Of a stretch of DNA of 64,000 nucleotides, positions 32,283-40,987 are shown one piece after another. Source of the DNA: JADYZU01 sp964540965 (GTDB lineage Bacteria; Pseudomonadota; Alphaproteobacteria; Rhodobacterales; Rhodobacteraceae); assembly GCA_964540965.1 (NCBI GenBank), contig CAZIOT010000002.1:1-64000 (forward strand), given 5' to 3'. A program made the position numbers and the translations under genes. How positions within the stretch are numbered: the stretch's first letter is position 1; every line of letters starts with the position of its first letter. The notes beneath the pieces were generated by a model. It was given only the letters and a program-made list of their open reading frames with translations. It made no database searches and was not told where the DNA came from.

Positions 32283-32732
32283 CTAGCGGACCACCAGCAC
32301 CGGCACCGGGCTTGACGCCACCACTTCCGAGGTCTGGCTGCCCAGAACCAGCCGGCCAAGTCCGCGCCGCCCGTGCGAGGCCATGACGATCAGCTCGCAC
32401 CCCTGGCTGCGCGCGGTTTCGACGATCGCCTCGGCCGGGTGGGATTTCGCGACATGCAGCACGCTGGCCAGCACGCCGGCGGTGTCGGCGGCGCTGCCTG
32501 CGGCGGCAAGGATGCCATCGGCATAGGCTTTCTGGTCCTCTTCATACCCCTCCGGCGCGACCAGACCGGGGCTCCAACCGCCGCCGGCGGCATCGGCGAA
32601 GATCGGGAAGGGTTCGGTCACGGTAACGATGGTCACCTTCGACCCAAGGGCGCGCGCCAGCGACAGACCGTGGTCCAGCCCCTTTCCGGCCAGTTCCGAG
32701 CCATCGGTGGAAATCAGGATATGGGAATACAT
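32283..32732 (-). CDS. Universal stress protein (UspA family)
   Basis: The 149-residue protein has the UspA fold with MYSHILISTDGSELAGKGLDHG at the start and the ATP-binding loop IVMASHGRRGLGRLVLGSQTSEVV at the end (G-2x-G-9x-G[S/T] pattern), implying an ATP-binding subtype. UspA proteins are cytoplasmic and linked to stationary phase and stress survival. The ATG at 32732 is the family start. It stands alone downstream of the O-demethylase gene. Confidence 0.9.
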   Translation of the reverse strand: MYSHILISTDGSELAGKGLDHGLSLARALGSKVTIVTVTEPFPIFADAAGGGWSPGLVAPEGYEEDQKAYADGILAAAGSAADTAGVLASVLHVAKSHPAEAIVETARSQGCELIVMASHGRRGLGRLVLGSQTSEVVASSPVPVLVVR

Positions 32733-32817
32733 GGCAGACCTCGTGGCGAGAGTTGCGACCGGCGGGTTGCCGGCCGCGCCCGGCTGCATCCGGGCAGGAC
32801 AAAGCTAGGGCGTCTCG

Positions 32818-32845
32818 CCCTGCCGCACCAGAAGATGCGGCAGGG
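32818..32845 (-). terminator. Hairpin after the O-demethylase gene
   Basis: A perfect 10-bp stem (32818-32827 with 32836-32845) and 8-base loop lie 20 bases past the stop of the leftward O-demethylase gene. There is no T-run, so it may terminate with Rho or protect the 3' end. Confidence 0.5.
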
Positions 32846-32864
32846 TGGCGCAGGAAATTCCCGC

Positions 32865-34277
32865 TCAGCGCCCGCGCGTGCGCCAGCTGTCGGCGTAATT
32901 GCCGCGCGCTTCGGCGGAATAGGGTGTCGGCGCCACGCGGACGCGGATTTCGGCCTGACGGTGCGGTTCGGCGCTGGTCTTGCCGGTGGTTTCCGGTTCG
33001 CCCCAGATCAGGGTCAGCACATCGCCTTCCTTCACGTCGCGGTCGACGACGCCCAGCGACAACATGCAGCGTTCGTTGTAGGAATAGCCGTTGAACATGC
33101 TCATCCCCACCATCCTGCCGTCGCGCATCAGGCAATCGGCGCTGGTCGAGGCATAGTTCGACAGCGGAAAGTCGATCCACTTGGCCGGCGTGCCCTCTTC
33201 AAAGTTCGAGGCGATGACCTTGAGCACATCCTCGCGGTTCCATTCGAAGGTGACCTTGCGGCGGTTGGCGGCGCGGTCCTTCATCGCGGCCAGCGCGGCC
33301 TTGCCGACGAAATCGTCCTTCTTCCAGCCGATGTAGAAATCATAGCCCAGTTCGAACGGGTTGAGGTAATAGTCCTCGATATTGTCCGACACGAAAGACC
33401 CGCCGATGCTGCCCGCGGCTTCGTAACTGTCGGCGCCCAGCCAGTCGCGATAGTCGGCCAGCATCCCGTCCCCGGTGTAGATGCCGGGCAGGGGCGACGG
33501 AATCCATCCCGATTCCAGCGTGTTGGTCGCATAGGCGCGGCTGCCGCACTGCACGAGGTTGACCCCGGCGTCGCGGGCAGCCTGCAGGATGGTCGAATGG
33601 ATATAATCCTTGTCCTTGTAGGGCCCCCAGACCTCAAGCCCCGGCGCGCCGGACATGCCGTGCCGCAGCGCCATCACCTTGCGCGAGCCGATCATGATCG
33701 GGGCGGTGTGGAAGAACTTGATCTCGGGGATCGGGCCGCCGTTCATCGCCTCGAAGATCTTCGGCGCGTCCGGCCCCTGGATCTGGAAGCGGTAATGTTC
33801 GCGCAACACCCGCTCGCCCTCGGGCCGCGACGGGCTGCGCGGGTCATAGCGCAGCCGGACGTTCCACTTGCCCCAGGCAGCGCAGAACATCAGCCAGTTT
33901 GATGTCGGCGCGCGGCCGACCAGCACATATTTGTCGTCGCGTTCGCGAAAGATGATGTGGTCGCCGATGACATGGCCGGCGGGGGTGACGGGCACGAAAT
34001 GCTTGGCCCGGTTCAGGTCGAAATTGGCGAATGAATTGATGCCGTGATGCGACAGGAACGCCGTGGCGTCCGGCCCCTCGACGATCAGCTCGTCCATGTG
34101 GTGGCTCTGGTCGAACAGCACGGCGGATTGCCGCCACGCCACCTGTTCGTTGCGCCAGTTCTGGAATTCGGGCGCCACGACCGGATAGACATAGACCCCG
34201 GCCCTTGAATTGCGCAGCAGGCTGACGGCGCCGCCCGGCGTTGCCGCCATGACGGCTGAAAGGTTGTTGTCGGCCAT
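32865..34277 (-). CDS. Tetrahydrofolate-dependent O-demethylase, LigM/DesA-like (GcvT family)
   Basis: At 470 residues this matches the size and recalled sequence of LigM, the Sphingobium vanillate/3-O-methylgallate O-demethylase that moves a methoxyl methyl group to tetrahydrofolate. Matching segments include RNSRAGVYVYPVV, AVLFDQSHHM, PEIKFFHTAPI, MALRHGMSGAPGLEVWGP, YATNTLESGWIPSPLP and GGSFVSDNIEDYYL. The start at 34277 has a GAGGGA site. No other aromatic-ring genes are nearby; instead it sits beside a LacI regulator and a tetronate operon. Its true substrate may be an aromatic or another methoxy compound. Family assignment is firm, substrate is not. Confidence 0.75.
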   Translation of the reverse strand: MADNNLSAVMAATPGGAVSLLRNSRAGVYVYPVVAPEFQNWRNEQVAWRQSAVLFDQSHHMDELIVEGPDATAFLSHHGINSFANFDLNRAKHFVPVTPAGHVIGDHIIFRERDDKYVLVGRAPTSNWLMFCAAWGKWNVRLRYDPRSPSRPEGERVLREHYRFQIQGPDAPKIFEAMNGGPIPEIKFFHTAPIMIGSRKVMALRHGMSGAPGLEVWGPYKDKDYIHSTILQAARDAGVNLVQCGSRAYATNTLESGWIPSPLPGIYTGDGMLADYRDWLGADSYEAAGSIGGSFVSDNIEDYYLNPFELGYDFYIGWKKDDFVGKAALAAMKDRAANRRKVTFEWNREDVLKVIASNFEEGTPAKWIDFPLSNYASTSADCLMRDGRMVGMSMFNGYSYNERCMLSLGVVDRDVKEGDVLTLIWGEPETTGKTSAEPHRQAEIRVRVAPTPYSAEARGNYADSWRTRGR

Positions 34278-34376
34278 GATTCCCTCCCTCTGGTCGAGCA
34301 CGGGCGCGACCTTGCGGCCGGCGCGTCCGCTTGGCAAGGAATTTCGTATGAGCGGATGATATTCCGCTATGGCGAA

Positions 34377-35393
34377 TTACGTCGTGGCGCCGGAGACAAG
34401 CTGAAAGTCGATGACCGTTTGCCGCGCCACCGGCCGCCCGGCAGCAAGATCCAGCGCCGCCTGACCGGCGCCCTGGCCGATCTCGCGCCGGGGGGTGCGG
34501 ATCGTGGTCAGCGGTCGCGGCAGTTCCTGCCCGATGTCCAGCGCGTTGAACCCCATGATGGCCAGCCGCCCCGGCACGTCGATGCCCTGCGACAGGCAAT
34601 GGAACATGCCGCCGATGGCCATGTCGTCGTTCGAGAAATAGACGGCATCGACATCGGGCGTCTTGGCCAGCAGGTCGGCCAGTGCCTGCCGCCCCGCGGC
34701 AACGCCCGAGGGCGCGGACAGCATCCGTTCGGCCTGCAACGCCAGCCCGGCTTCGGCCAGCGCGGCAACAAAGGCGCGGTGCCGCTTGGCCGCGCGGCTG
34801 TCGCGCGTCAGGTCATGGCCGACATAGCCGATGCGCCGGTATCCGCGCGAGATCAGGTGCCGCGCCGATACCCGGCCGGCGGTTTCGTGCGAGAAACCGA
34901 TCATGACATCGACGGGATCGTCGCCCAGATCCATGATCTCGATGCAGCGGGTGCCGTCGGCTTTCAGCCGGGCAACGGTGCCGGCCTCGTGCTCAAGCCC
35001 GGTCAGCACCAGCGCGGCGGGCCGCCAGCCCAGAAAGGAATCGACCAGCCGCGATTCCTCGGCCGGGTCATAATTGCTGACGCCGATGATGGTGCGGAAC
35101 CCGGCCGGAGCGATGGCGGCGTCGATGCCGGCCAGCACATCGACAAAGACGATATTGGCCAGCGACGGCACGATGACGCCGACAAGGTTCGACGACGACG
35201 ACACCAGCGAGGCGGCGATCGGATTGCGGCGATAGGACAGCGATTCCGCCGCGCGGCGCACCCGGTCGCGGGTTTCGTCGCTCATCGGGCCCTGGCCGCG
35301 CAATGCGCGCGAAGCGGTGATGACGCTGACGCCCGCGGCCGCGGCCACGTCGATCAGGGTCGCGCCCCCGTCCTTGCCCTTGCCGCGTGCCAT
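34377..35393 (-). CDS. LacI-family transcriptional regulator of the tetronate operon
   Basis: The 338-residue protein has the LacI N-terminal helix-turn-helix and hinge (TLIDVAAAAGVSVITASRAL, then RNPIAASLVSSSSNLVGVIV) followed by a periplasmic-binding-protein-like sensor domain with VYFSNDDMAIGG and IMGFNALDIG. It is divergent from the tetronate operon across 80 bases containing two operator-like palindromes, so it most likely represses that operon until a tetronate intermediate binds. The ATG at 35393 is chosen because the HTH follows at normal distance. Confidence 0.88.
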   Translation of the reverse strand: MARGKGKDGGATLIDVAAAAGVSVITASRALRGQGPMSDETRDRVRRAAESLSYRRNPIAASLVSSSSNLVGVIVPSLANIVFVDVLAGIDAAIAPAGFRTIIGVSNYDPAEESRLVDSFLGWRPAALVLTGLEHEAGTVARLKADGTRCIEIMDLGDDPVDVMIGFSHETAGRVSARHLISRGYRRIGYVGHDLTRDSRAAKRHRAFVAALAEAGLALQAERMLSAPSGVAAGRQALADLLAKTPDVDAVYFSNDDMAIGGMFHCLSQGIDVPGRLAIMGFNALDIGQELPRPLTTIRTPRREIGQGAGQAALDLAAGRPVARQTVIDFQLVSGATT

Positions 35394-35426
35394 TGTGCCC
35401 CCCGCTTTCCCCTGTCTTGACAGCAA

Positions 35427-35462
35427 ATGGTAACGCTGTCATCAGAATGATAACGTTGTCAT
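35427..35462. promoter_or_regulatory. Tandem LacI-type operators
   Basis: Two related 16-bp dyads, ATGGTAACGCTGTCAT (35427-35442) and ATGATAACGTTGTCAT (35447-35462), lie with centres exactly 20 bases apart. The second is palindromic except for one mismatched pair and has the central CG typical of LacI-family operators. They sit between the repressor gene and the first tetronate gene, ending 11 bases before its ATG, where binding would block transcription or initiation. Confidence 0.75.
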
Positions 35463-35473
35463 TGGGGGAAAGC

Positions 35474-36391
35474 ATGGCTTACGCTGCGCGCAAGGTCGCG
35501 GTCATCGGGCTGGGGTCGATGGGCATGGGCGTGGCCGGGTCGCTGTTGCGGGCCGGGTTCGACGTGGCCGGCTGCGATCCGCGGCCCGAGGCTGTGGCGA
35601 CACTGGCATCGCAAGGCGGGCGGGCGGCGCAGACCCCGGCCGAGGCGGCGGCGGGCGCGACAGCGGTGTTCAGCGTGGTGCTGAATGGCGCCCAGACCGA
35701 AACCGTGCTGTTCGGCGATGGCGGCTGCGCCGCCGCGATGGCGCCCGGCGCGGTGTTCGTGTCGATGGCCACGATGTCGCCCGATCTGGCCCGCGATCTG
35801 GCGGCGCGGCTGGCCCCTGTCGGCTATCTCGACGCCCCGATCAGCGGCGGCGCGGTCAAGGCGGCGGAAGGCAAGCTGTCGGTCATGGCCTCGGGTGCGC
35901 CGGCGGTGTTCGATGCGATTTCGGGCGAACTGGCTGCGGTATCGGAAAACCTGTTCCGGCTGGGCGATGAACCCGGTCAGGGGTCCAGCTTCAAGGCGGT
36001 GAACCAGCTTCTGGCCGGCGTCCATATCGCCGTGGCGTCCGAGGCGATGGCCTTTGCCGCCGCGCAGGGTCTGGATCTGGCCGAGGTCTATCGCGTCATC
36101 ACCCTGTCGGCGGGCAATTCCTGGATGTTCGCCGACCGGATGAAGCGGGTGCTGGACAACGATTACCGTCCGCGCAGTAGCACCGACATCTTTGTCAAGG
36201 ATCTGGGCATCGTCCTGGACGTGGCCAAGGCGCGCAAGCTGCCGATGCCGATTTCGGCGCAGGCGATGCAGATGTTCCTGATGACATCGGCCAGCGGCAT
36301 GGGCGCGGACGACGATTCATCGGTGGCGCGGTTCTATGCGCGATTGTTCGGGGTCACCGACGTGATCCGCAAGGGGGAGGACGACAAATGA
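35474..36391 (+). CDS. ltnD: NAD-dependent tetronate (L-threonate type) dehydrogenase
   Basis: A 305-residue member of the 3-hydroxyisobutyrate dehydrogenase superfamily: Rossmann VAVIGLGSMGMGVAG at the start, substrate motif LDAPISGGAVKAAEGKLSVM, catalytic lysine in GSSFKAVNQLLAGVHIAVASEAM, and the NSWMFADRM and DIFVKDLGIV segments typical of LtnD-type enzymes. LtnD oxidises L-threonate to 2-oxo-tetronate. A GGGGGAA site precedes the ATG at 35474. It overlaps the next gene by 4 bases and opens the operon; the kinase, decarboxylase and isomerase downstream support the assignment. Confidence 0.82.
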   Translation: MAYAARKVAVIGLGSMGMGVAGSLLRAGFDVAGCDPRPEAVATLASQGGRAAQTPAEAAAGATAVFSVVLNGAQTETVLFGDGGCAAAMAPGAVFVSMATMSPDLARDLAARLAPVGYLDAPISGGAVKAAEGKLSVMASGAPAVFDAISGELAAVSENLFRLGDEPGQGSSFKAVNQLLAGVHIAVASEAMAFAAAQGLDLAEVYRVITLSAGNSWMFADRMKRVLDNDYRPRSSTDIFVKDLGIVLDVAKARKLPMPISAQAMQMFLMTSASGMGADDDSSVARFYARLFGVTDVIRKGEDDK

Positions 36392-37158
36392 CCTATGCCA
36401 TCTATCCAAGCCTCAAGGGCCGCAACGTGCTTATCACCGGCGGCGCCGGCGGGATCGGCGCCGAACATGTGATGCAATTCGCCGCACAGGGCGCGCGGGT
36501 CGCCTTCATCGACTACAACCCCGAGGCCGCCGGGGCCGTGGTGGACAAGGTGCGCAGCGCCGGCCATGCCGCGCCCGATTTCCTGCAGGTGGACCTGCGC
36601 GACATTGCCGCGCTGGAATCCGCGATCGCCGGGTTCATCGCCAAGGCCGGGCCGGTGACGGTGCTCGTCAACAACGCCGCCCATGACGAACGCCACACGC
36701 TGATGGAGGTGACGAGCGAGTATTTCGACGAACGCATCGCCTTCAACCTCAAGCACATGCTGTTCTGCGCCAAGGCCGTGGCGCCCGGCATGAAGGCGGC
36801 GGGGGGCGGCAGCATCGTCAACTTCGGCTCGTTCTCGTGGCGGGTCGGGCTTGAGGGGATGCCGGTCTATGTCACCGCCAAGGCGGGGATCGAGGGGCTG
36901 ACCAAGGGCCTCGCCCGCGAACTGGGCGGCGATGCCATCCGCGTCAACTGCGTCATCCCCGGCTGGATCATGACCGAACGCCAGCTGGAACTGTGGGTGA
37001 CCGAGGAAACCAAGGACCGCATCCGCGCCAACCAGTGCCTCAAGGATCTGGTGATGCCGGCGGATGTGTCGCGCATGGCTCTGTGGCTGGCTGCAGACGA
37101 CAGCCGCATGTGTTCGTCGCAATTCTTCACCGTCGACGGCGGATGGAGCGGGCGGTGA
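36388..37158 (+). CDS. SDR-family oxidoreductase of the tetronate operon
   Basis: The 256-residue short-chain dehydrogenase has the cofactor loop ITGGAGGIGAEH, the NNAAHD motif, the active-site serine region NFGSFSW and the YVTAKAG (YxxxK) pair. The PGWIMTERQ segment follows. Its operon position beside a lactonase suggests oxidation of an aldose, perhaps a tetrose, to a lactone that the next enzyme opens; this is inference. It overlaps ltnD by 4 bases and the lactonase by 4. Confidence 0.8.
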   Translation: MTYAIYPSLKGRNVLITGGAGGIGAEHVMQFAAQGARVAFIDYNPEAAGAVVDKVRSAGHAAPDFLQVDLRDIAALESAIAGFIAKAGPVTVLVNNAAHDERHTLMEVTSEYFDERIAFNLKHMLFCAKAVAPGMKAAGGGSIVNFGSFSWRVGLEGMPVYVTAKAGIEGLTKGLARELGGDAIRVNCVIPGWIMTERQLELWVTEETKDRIRANQCLKDLVMPADVSRMALWLAADDSRMCSSQFFTVDGGWSGR

Positions 37159-38054
37159 GCGCGGTCACCATCCTTGACCCCCGCGGCGCCGGGCTCGTCT
37201 CGGGCGAACCCGAACGGATCTGGACCGGCGCCAAATGGACCGAAGGGCCGCTGGTCCTGCCCTGGGATGGCGCGCTCTTGTTCAGCGACATCCCGAACAA
37301 CCGCATCCTGCGCTGGACCGCGGAGGGGGTGACGGTGTGGAAACAGCCGTCGAATTTCGCCAATGGGCGGACGCTGGATGCCGCGGGCAATATCCTGACC
37401 TGCGAACACGGCGGCCGGCGGGTGACGCGCACCACGCGCGACGGCGGCTATGAGGTTGTGATCGACGCGCATGAGGGGCGAAGGCTGAATTCGCCCAATG
37501 ACGTGGTGGTCGCGGCCGATGGGGCGGTCTGGTTCACCGACCCGCCCTATGGCATCGAAAGCAATTACGAAGGCTACAAGGGCGACAGCGAGCAGACCGG
37601 CAATCACGTCTATCGGTTCGATCCGACGACCGGCGAAAGCCGCATCGCGGCGGGGGATTTCGACCGGCCGAACGGTCTGGCCTTTTCGCCCGATGGCAGA
37701 ACGCTTTACATCGCCGACAGTGGCGCCTCGCGCGGGGCGGCCTATGGGGACGACGCATTCGTCCCCTCGCGCCCGCACCATATCCGTGCGTTTGACGTGG
37801 CTGCCGATGGCACCCTGTCGGGCGGCCGCGTGTTCGCCGATGTCGATGCCGGGGTGCCCGATGGCATCCGGGTGGATGCCGCCGGCAATGTCTGGACCAG
37901 CGCCTGGGACGGCGTGCGCGTCCATGCGCCCGACGGGACCATGATCCTGCGGATCGCGCTGCCGGAAATGGTGTCGAACCTGTGCCTTGATCCGGCCAAC
38001 GGGCGGATGTTCATCACCGCCACGACTTCGGTCTATCGGCTGAGGCTGGCATGA
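37155..38054 (+). CDS. SMP-30/gluconolactonase-like lactonase
   Basis: A 299-residue six-bladed beta-propeller of the SMP-30/gluconolactonase family. Metal-binding features are visible: WTEGPLVL (glutamate near the N-terminus), RLNSPNDVVVAADGAVWFTDPPYG (asparagine and aspartate) and DGIRVDAAGNVW. The family hydrolyses sugar lactones to aldonic acids. The GTG at 37155 overlaps the SDR stop (GTGA) with GGAG six bases upstream; an ATG at 37143 is also in frame. In this operon it may supply tetronate from a tetronolactone. Confidence 0.82.
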   Translation: MSAVTILDPRGAGLVSGEPERIWTGAKWTEGPLVLPWDGALLFSDIPNNRILRWTAEGVTVWKQPSNFANGRTLDAAGNILTCEHGGRRVTRTTRDGGYEVVIDAHEGRRLNSPNDVVVAADGAVWFTDPPYGIESNYEGYKGDSEQTGNHVYRFDPTTGESRIAAGDFDRPNGLAFSPDGRTLYIADSGASRGAAYGDDAFVPSRPHHIRAFDVAADGTLSGGRVFADVDAGVPDGIRVDAAGNVWTSAWDGVRVHAPDGTMILRIALPEMVSNLCLDPANGRMFITATTSVYRLRLA

Positions 38055-39307
38055 TCCTTCTGGGGGCGATTGCCGACGATTTCACCGGGGCAAGCGATCT
38101 GGCCAACACCCTGACCCGTCAGGGGATGCGGACCATGCTGTTCAACGGCATCCCGCAGGGCGATGCCGATTGCGAGGCGGCGGTAATCGCGCTCAAGACC
38201 CGCTCCGTTCCGGCGGAGCAGGCCGTTTCCCGGTCGGTTCAGGCATTCCGCTGGCTTGAGGGGCAGGGCGTCGGACAGATCCTGTTCAAATATTGCTCGA
38301 CCTTCGATTCGACGCCCGAAGGCAATATCGGCCCCGTTGCCGATGCCTTGATGGCCGCGACCGGGGTGCGGACGGCGGTGGTCTGCCCGGCCTTTCCTGG
38401 GGCAGGGCGGACGATCTATGCCGGGCATCTGTTCGTGAACGGGGTGCCGCTGCACGAAAGCGGCATGCAGCACCATCCGCTGAACCCGATGACCGACCCC
38501 GACCTGCGGCGCTGGCTGGAATTGCAGGCCGAAACCGCCGTCGACTGGCTGCCGTGGGAGGTGGTGCATCAAGGCGCCGCCGCCATCCGTGCCCGGCTTG
38601 AGGCTTTGGGTCGCGACCGGCCGGCGCTGGTGGTGGTCGATGCGCTGACCGACGACGACCTGATGCAGATCGGTGCCGCGCTGGACGGCGCGCGGCTGAT
38701 TACCGGCGGATCCGGCATCGCATTGGGCCTGCCGGCGAATTTCCGCCGCGCGGGGCTGATCGGCGATTCGGGCGCCGCGGCTGAATCGGTCGCCGGGCCG
38801 GGTTGCGTCCTGTCCGGGTCGTGTTCGAACGCCAGCCGGGCGCAGGTCGCCGAACATGCCGCGCTGCACCCGGCGCGCGAAATCGTGGTGGCCGAGGTGA
38901 TGGCGGGCACGGTGTCGGCAGCCGAACTGGCCGACTGGGCCGCCGGACAGGCCGGGGCGTCGCCGATGCTCTATTCCACCGCCGCGCCCGATCAGGTGGC
39001 CGCGGTGCAGGCAAGCCATGGCCGCGAGGCGGTGTCGGAACGGCTGGAACGGCTGATGGGCGATCTGGCCCTTGCCCTGTGGGACCGCGGGTTCCGGCGG
39101 ATCGCTGTCGGCGGCGGCGAAACCTCGGGCGCGGTGATCGAGGCGCTGGGGGTATCGCGGATGCGGATCGGTGCGGAAATCGCGCCGGGCGTGCCGGCGG
39201 TGTTCACCGACCGCGACGGGCAGGCGCTGGGCCTTGCGCTGAAAAGCGGCAATTTCGGCGGGCAGGGGTTCTATGACCGCGCTCTGGCCGCGCTGGGGGG
39301 CGCATGA
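38051..39307 (+). CDS. otnK: 3-oxo-tetronate kinase (DUF1537 family)
   Basis: A 418-residue four-carbon acid sugar kinase. The N-terminal DUF1537 domain opens LLGAIADDFTGASDLANTL, the acid-sugar-binding region with KYCSTFDSTPEGNIG follows, and the C-terminal nucleotide-binding domain has AVGGGETSGAVIEAL. Characterised OtnK phosphorylates 3-oxo-tetronate at O4. It overlaps both neighbours by 4 bases. The adjacent dehydrogenase, decarboxylase and isomerase make the pathway assignment strong. Confidence 0.88.
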   Translation: MILLGAIADDFTGASDLANTLTRQGMRTMLFNGIPQGDADCEAAVIALKTRSVPAEQAVSRSVQAFRWLEGQGVGQILFKYCSTFDSTPEGNIGPVADALMAATGVRTAVVCPAFPGAGRTIYAGHLFVNGVPLHESGMQHHPLNPMTDPDLRRWLELQAETAVDWLPWEVVHQGAAAIRARLEALGRDRPALVVVDALTDDDLMQIGAALDGARLITGGSGIALGLPANFRRAGLIGDSGAAAESVAGPGCVLSGSCSNASRAQVAEHAALHPAREIVVAEVMAGTVSAAELADWAAGQAGASPMLYSTAAPDQVAAVQASHGREAVSERLERLMGDLALALWDRGFRRIAVGGGETSGAVIEALGVSRMRIGAEIAPGVPAVFTDRDGQALGLALKSGNFGGQGFYDRALAALGGA

Positions 39308-39939
39308 CCGAGGCCGACCTTCGCGCCGATATCGTCTGGTGGGGCAGGTCGCTGTTCGACCGCGGCCTGACCTCGGGCACCTCGGGCAATATTTCGGTCC
39401 GTTGCGGCGACGGGTTTCTGGCGACGCCGACCAATTCCTGCCTTGGCCGGCTGGACGCCGGCCGGTTGTCGCGGCTGGATGGCGACTGGCGCCTGCTGGA
39501 CGGCGATCCGCCGACCAAGGAAATCGCCCTGCACCGGCCGTTCTATGCCGCCAATCCGGGCAATGGCGCCGTGGTGCATCTGCATTCGACCCATGCCACC
39601 GCGCTGTCCTGCCGGGCCGACATCGACACGGCCGACGCGATCCGGCCTGTCACGCCCTATGTGGTCATGCGCCTGGGTGTCGTGCCGGTTCTGCCCTATG
39701 CGCGGCCGGGGTCCGATGTGCTTGAGCCGCGGTTGCACGAACTGGCCGCAAGCCATGCCGGCGTACTTCTGGGCAACCACGGCCCGATCGTGGCGGGGCG
39801 CAACCTGACCGCCGCAGTCAGCGCCATCGAAGAGCTTGAGGAAGCGGCGAAGATGGCCCATCTGCTGCGCGACCTGCCGGTGCGATACCTTACCACCGCT
39901 GAAATCGCCGAACTTCACCACCATTTCGGGGGCCGCTGA
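39304..39939 (+). CDS. otnC: 3-oxo-tetronate 4-phosphate decarboxylase (class II aldolase fold)
   Basis: A 211-residue class II aldolase/adducin-domain protein. The zinc site is visible as HLHSTHATALS and LLGNHGPIVAG, with the phosphate-binding TSGTSGNISVR segment near residue 20. In the described tetronate pathway OtnC decarboxylates 3-oxo-tetronate 4-phosphate to dihydroxyacetone phosphate. It overlaps the kinase gene by 4 bases and the isomerase gene by 1. Confidence 0.86.
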   Translation: MTEADLRADIVWWGRSLFDRGLTSGTSGNISVRCGDGFLATPTNSCLGRLDAGRLSRLDGDWRLLDGDPPTKEIALHRPFYAANPGNGAVVHLHSTHATALSCRADIDTADAIRPVTPYVVMRLGVVPVLPYARPGSDVLEPRLHELAASHAGVLLGNHGPIVAGRNLTAAVSAIEELEEAAKMAHLLRDLPVRYLTTAEIAELHHHFGGR

Positions 39940-40700
39940 TGCGCCTGTCCGCCAATCTTGGCTTCCTTTGGCCCGACCTGCCGCTGCTGGACCGGATCGC
40001 TGCCGCCGGCTTGGCGGGCTTTGCGGCGGTCGAGCTGCACTGGCCCTATGACATTCCCGCGGCCGAGATTCGCCGTGCCGCCGATGCCGCGGGGGTCCGT
40101 GTCCTTGCGCTCAATTCCCTGCGCGGCGATGTGGCGGCGGGCGAGGCCGGCCTTGCCTGCCTGCCGGGACGCGAGGGGCAATTCCGCGACACCGTCGCGC
40201 TGGCCTTCGACTATGCCCGCGTTCTGGGTGCCGGGGCGGTGCATGTGATGGCGGGGAAACCGCAGGGCGACGGTTGGCGCGACGCGCTGATCGCCAACCT
40301 GCGCCATGCCTGCGATACCGCGGGCGACCTGACCGTGCTGATCGAGCCGCTGAACACCACCGACAACCCCGGCTATGCCTATGCCACCGTGGATCAGGCG
40401 CAGGCGATCCGTGCCGCTGTCGATCGGCCGAACCTGCGGCTGATGTTCGATGCCTATCATGTCGCGATGATGGGGCAGGATCCGGCGGCGGTCTGGCTCG
40501 CCTGCCGCGCCGATGTCGGCCATGTGCAGTTCGCCGGCGTTCCCGGCCGGGCCGAGCCATCGCCGGATGCGCCGCCGCTGCGCGCCTTCTTCGAAACCCT
40601 GCGTGCCGAGGGCTATTCCGGCTGGATCGGCGCCGAATACCGCCCCGCCGGTGCAACCGAGGCCGGGCTTGGCTGGCGCGACCGGATTCCCGGCGGCTGA
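39939..40700 (+). CDS. otnI: 2-oxo-tetronate isomerase (hydroxypyruvate isomerase family)
   Basis: The 253-residue TIM-barrel protein belongs to the Hyi/xylose isomerase-like family, with the glutamate in LIEPLNTTDNPGYA, FDAYHVAMM, and HVQFAGVPGRAEP near the C-terminus. OtnI interconverts 2-oxo- and 3-oxo-tetronate, linking the dehydrogenase product to the kinase substrate. The ATG overlaps the otnC stop by one base. It is the last gene of the operon, followed by a clear terminator. Confidence 0.85.
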   Translation: MRLSANLGFLWPDLPLLDRIAAAGLAGFAAVELHWPYDIPAAEIRRAADAAGVRVLALNSLRGDVAAGEAGLACLPGREGQFRDTVALAFDYARVLGAGAVHVMAGKPQGDGWRDALIANLRHACDTAGDLTVLIEPLNTTDNPGYAYATVDQAQAIRAAVDRPNLRLMFDAYHVAMMGQDPAAVWLACRADVGHVQFAGVPGRAEPSPDAPPLRAFFETLRAEGYSGWIGAEYRPAGATEAGLGWRDRIPGG

Positions 40701-40730
40701 CTCGCTGCCCGGCAAAGGTTCCTTGCCTTG

Positions 40731-40766
40731 CCCCCGCTGGCCCCGGCCGGCGGGGGTTTTGGTTTG
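40731..40766 (+). terminator. Rho-independent terminator of the tetronate operon
   Basis: A 10-bp GC-rich stem (40731-40740 with 40747-40756, one G-T pair) closes a 6-base loop and is followed by TTTTGGTTTGG. It lies 30 bases after the last tetronate gene and is the clearest intrinsic terminator in the window. Confidence 0.85.
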
Positions 40767-40815
40767 GTCGGTGCGTGGCGCCATGGGGGTCATATGATCT
40801 GCCTATATACGACTT

Positions 40816-40850
40816 AGCGAAAAACACTTCGGCACAGCGAAAAAATGCTT
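40816..40850. promoter_or_regulatory. Candidate IclR operator upstream of the CoA-transferase operon
   Basis: AGCGAA-N6-TTCGGC (40816-40833) matches in layout the dyad AGCGGA-N6-TTCGCT at 47341-47358 (13 of 18 bases identical). A second AGCGAAAAA begins exactly 20 bases after the first, at 40836. The only regulator gene nearby is the IclR gene at 45224. The 221-base leader also holds an AT-rich TATATA (40804-40809) that could be a -10 region. Confidence 0.5.
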
Positions 40851-40987
40851 GAGCAGTCGCGCGATCCCGTTAAAAGAAGGTCAGGGAGTTCGCGCGTGGC
40901 CCGTTGCCGCCCGCGGATCAGGGTTTCCCCCGGCCGCATTGCCGGCAGGGGCTAGGGACGGCTGTTGCCGCCGCCGCGGAGGGTCGG

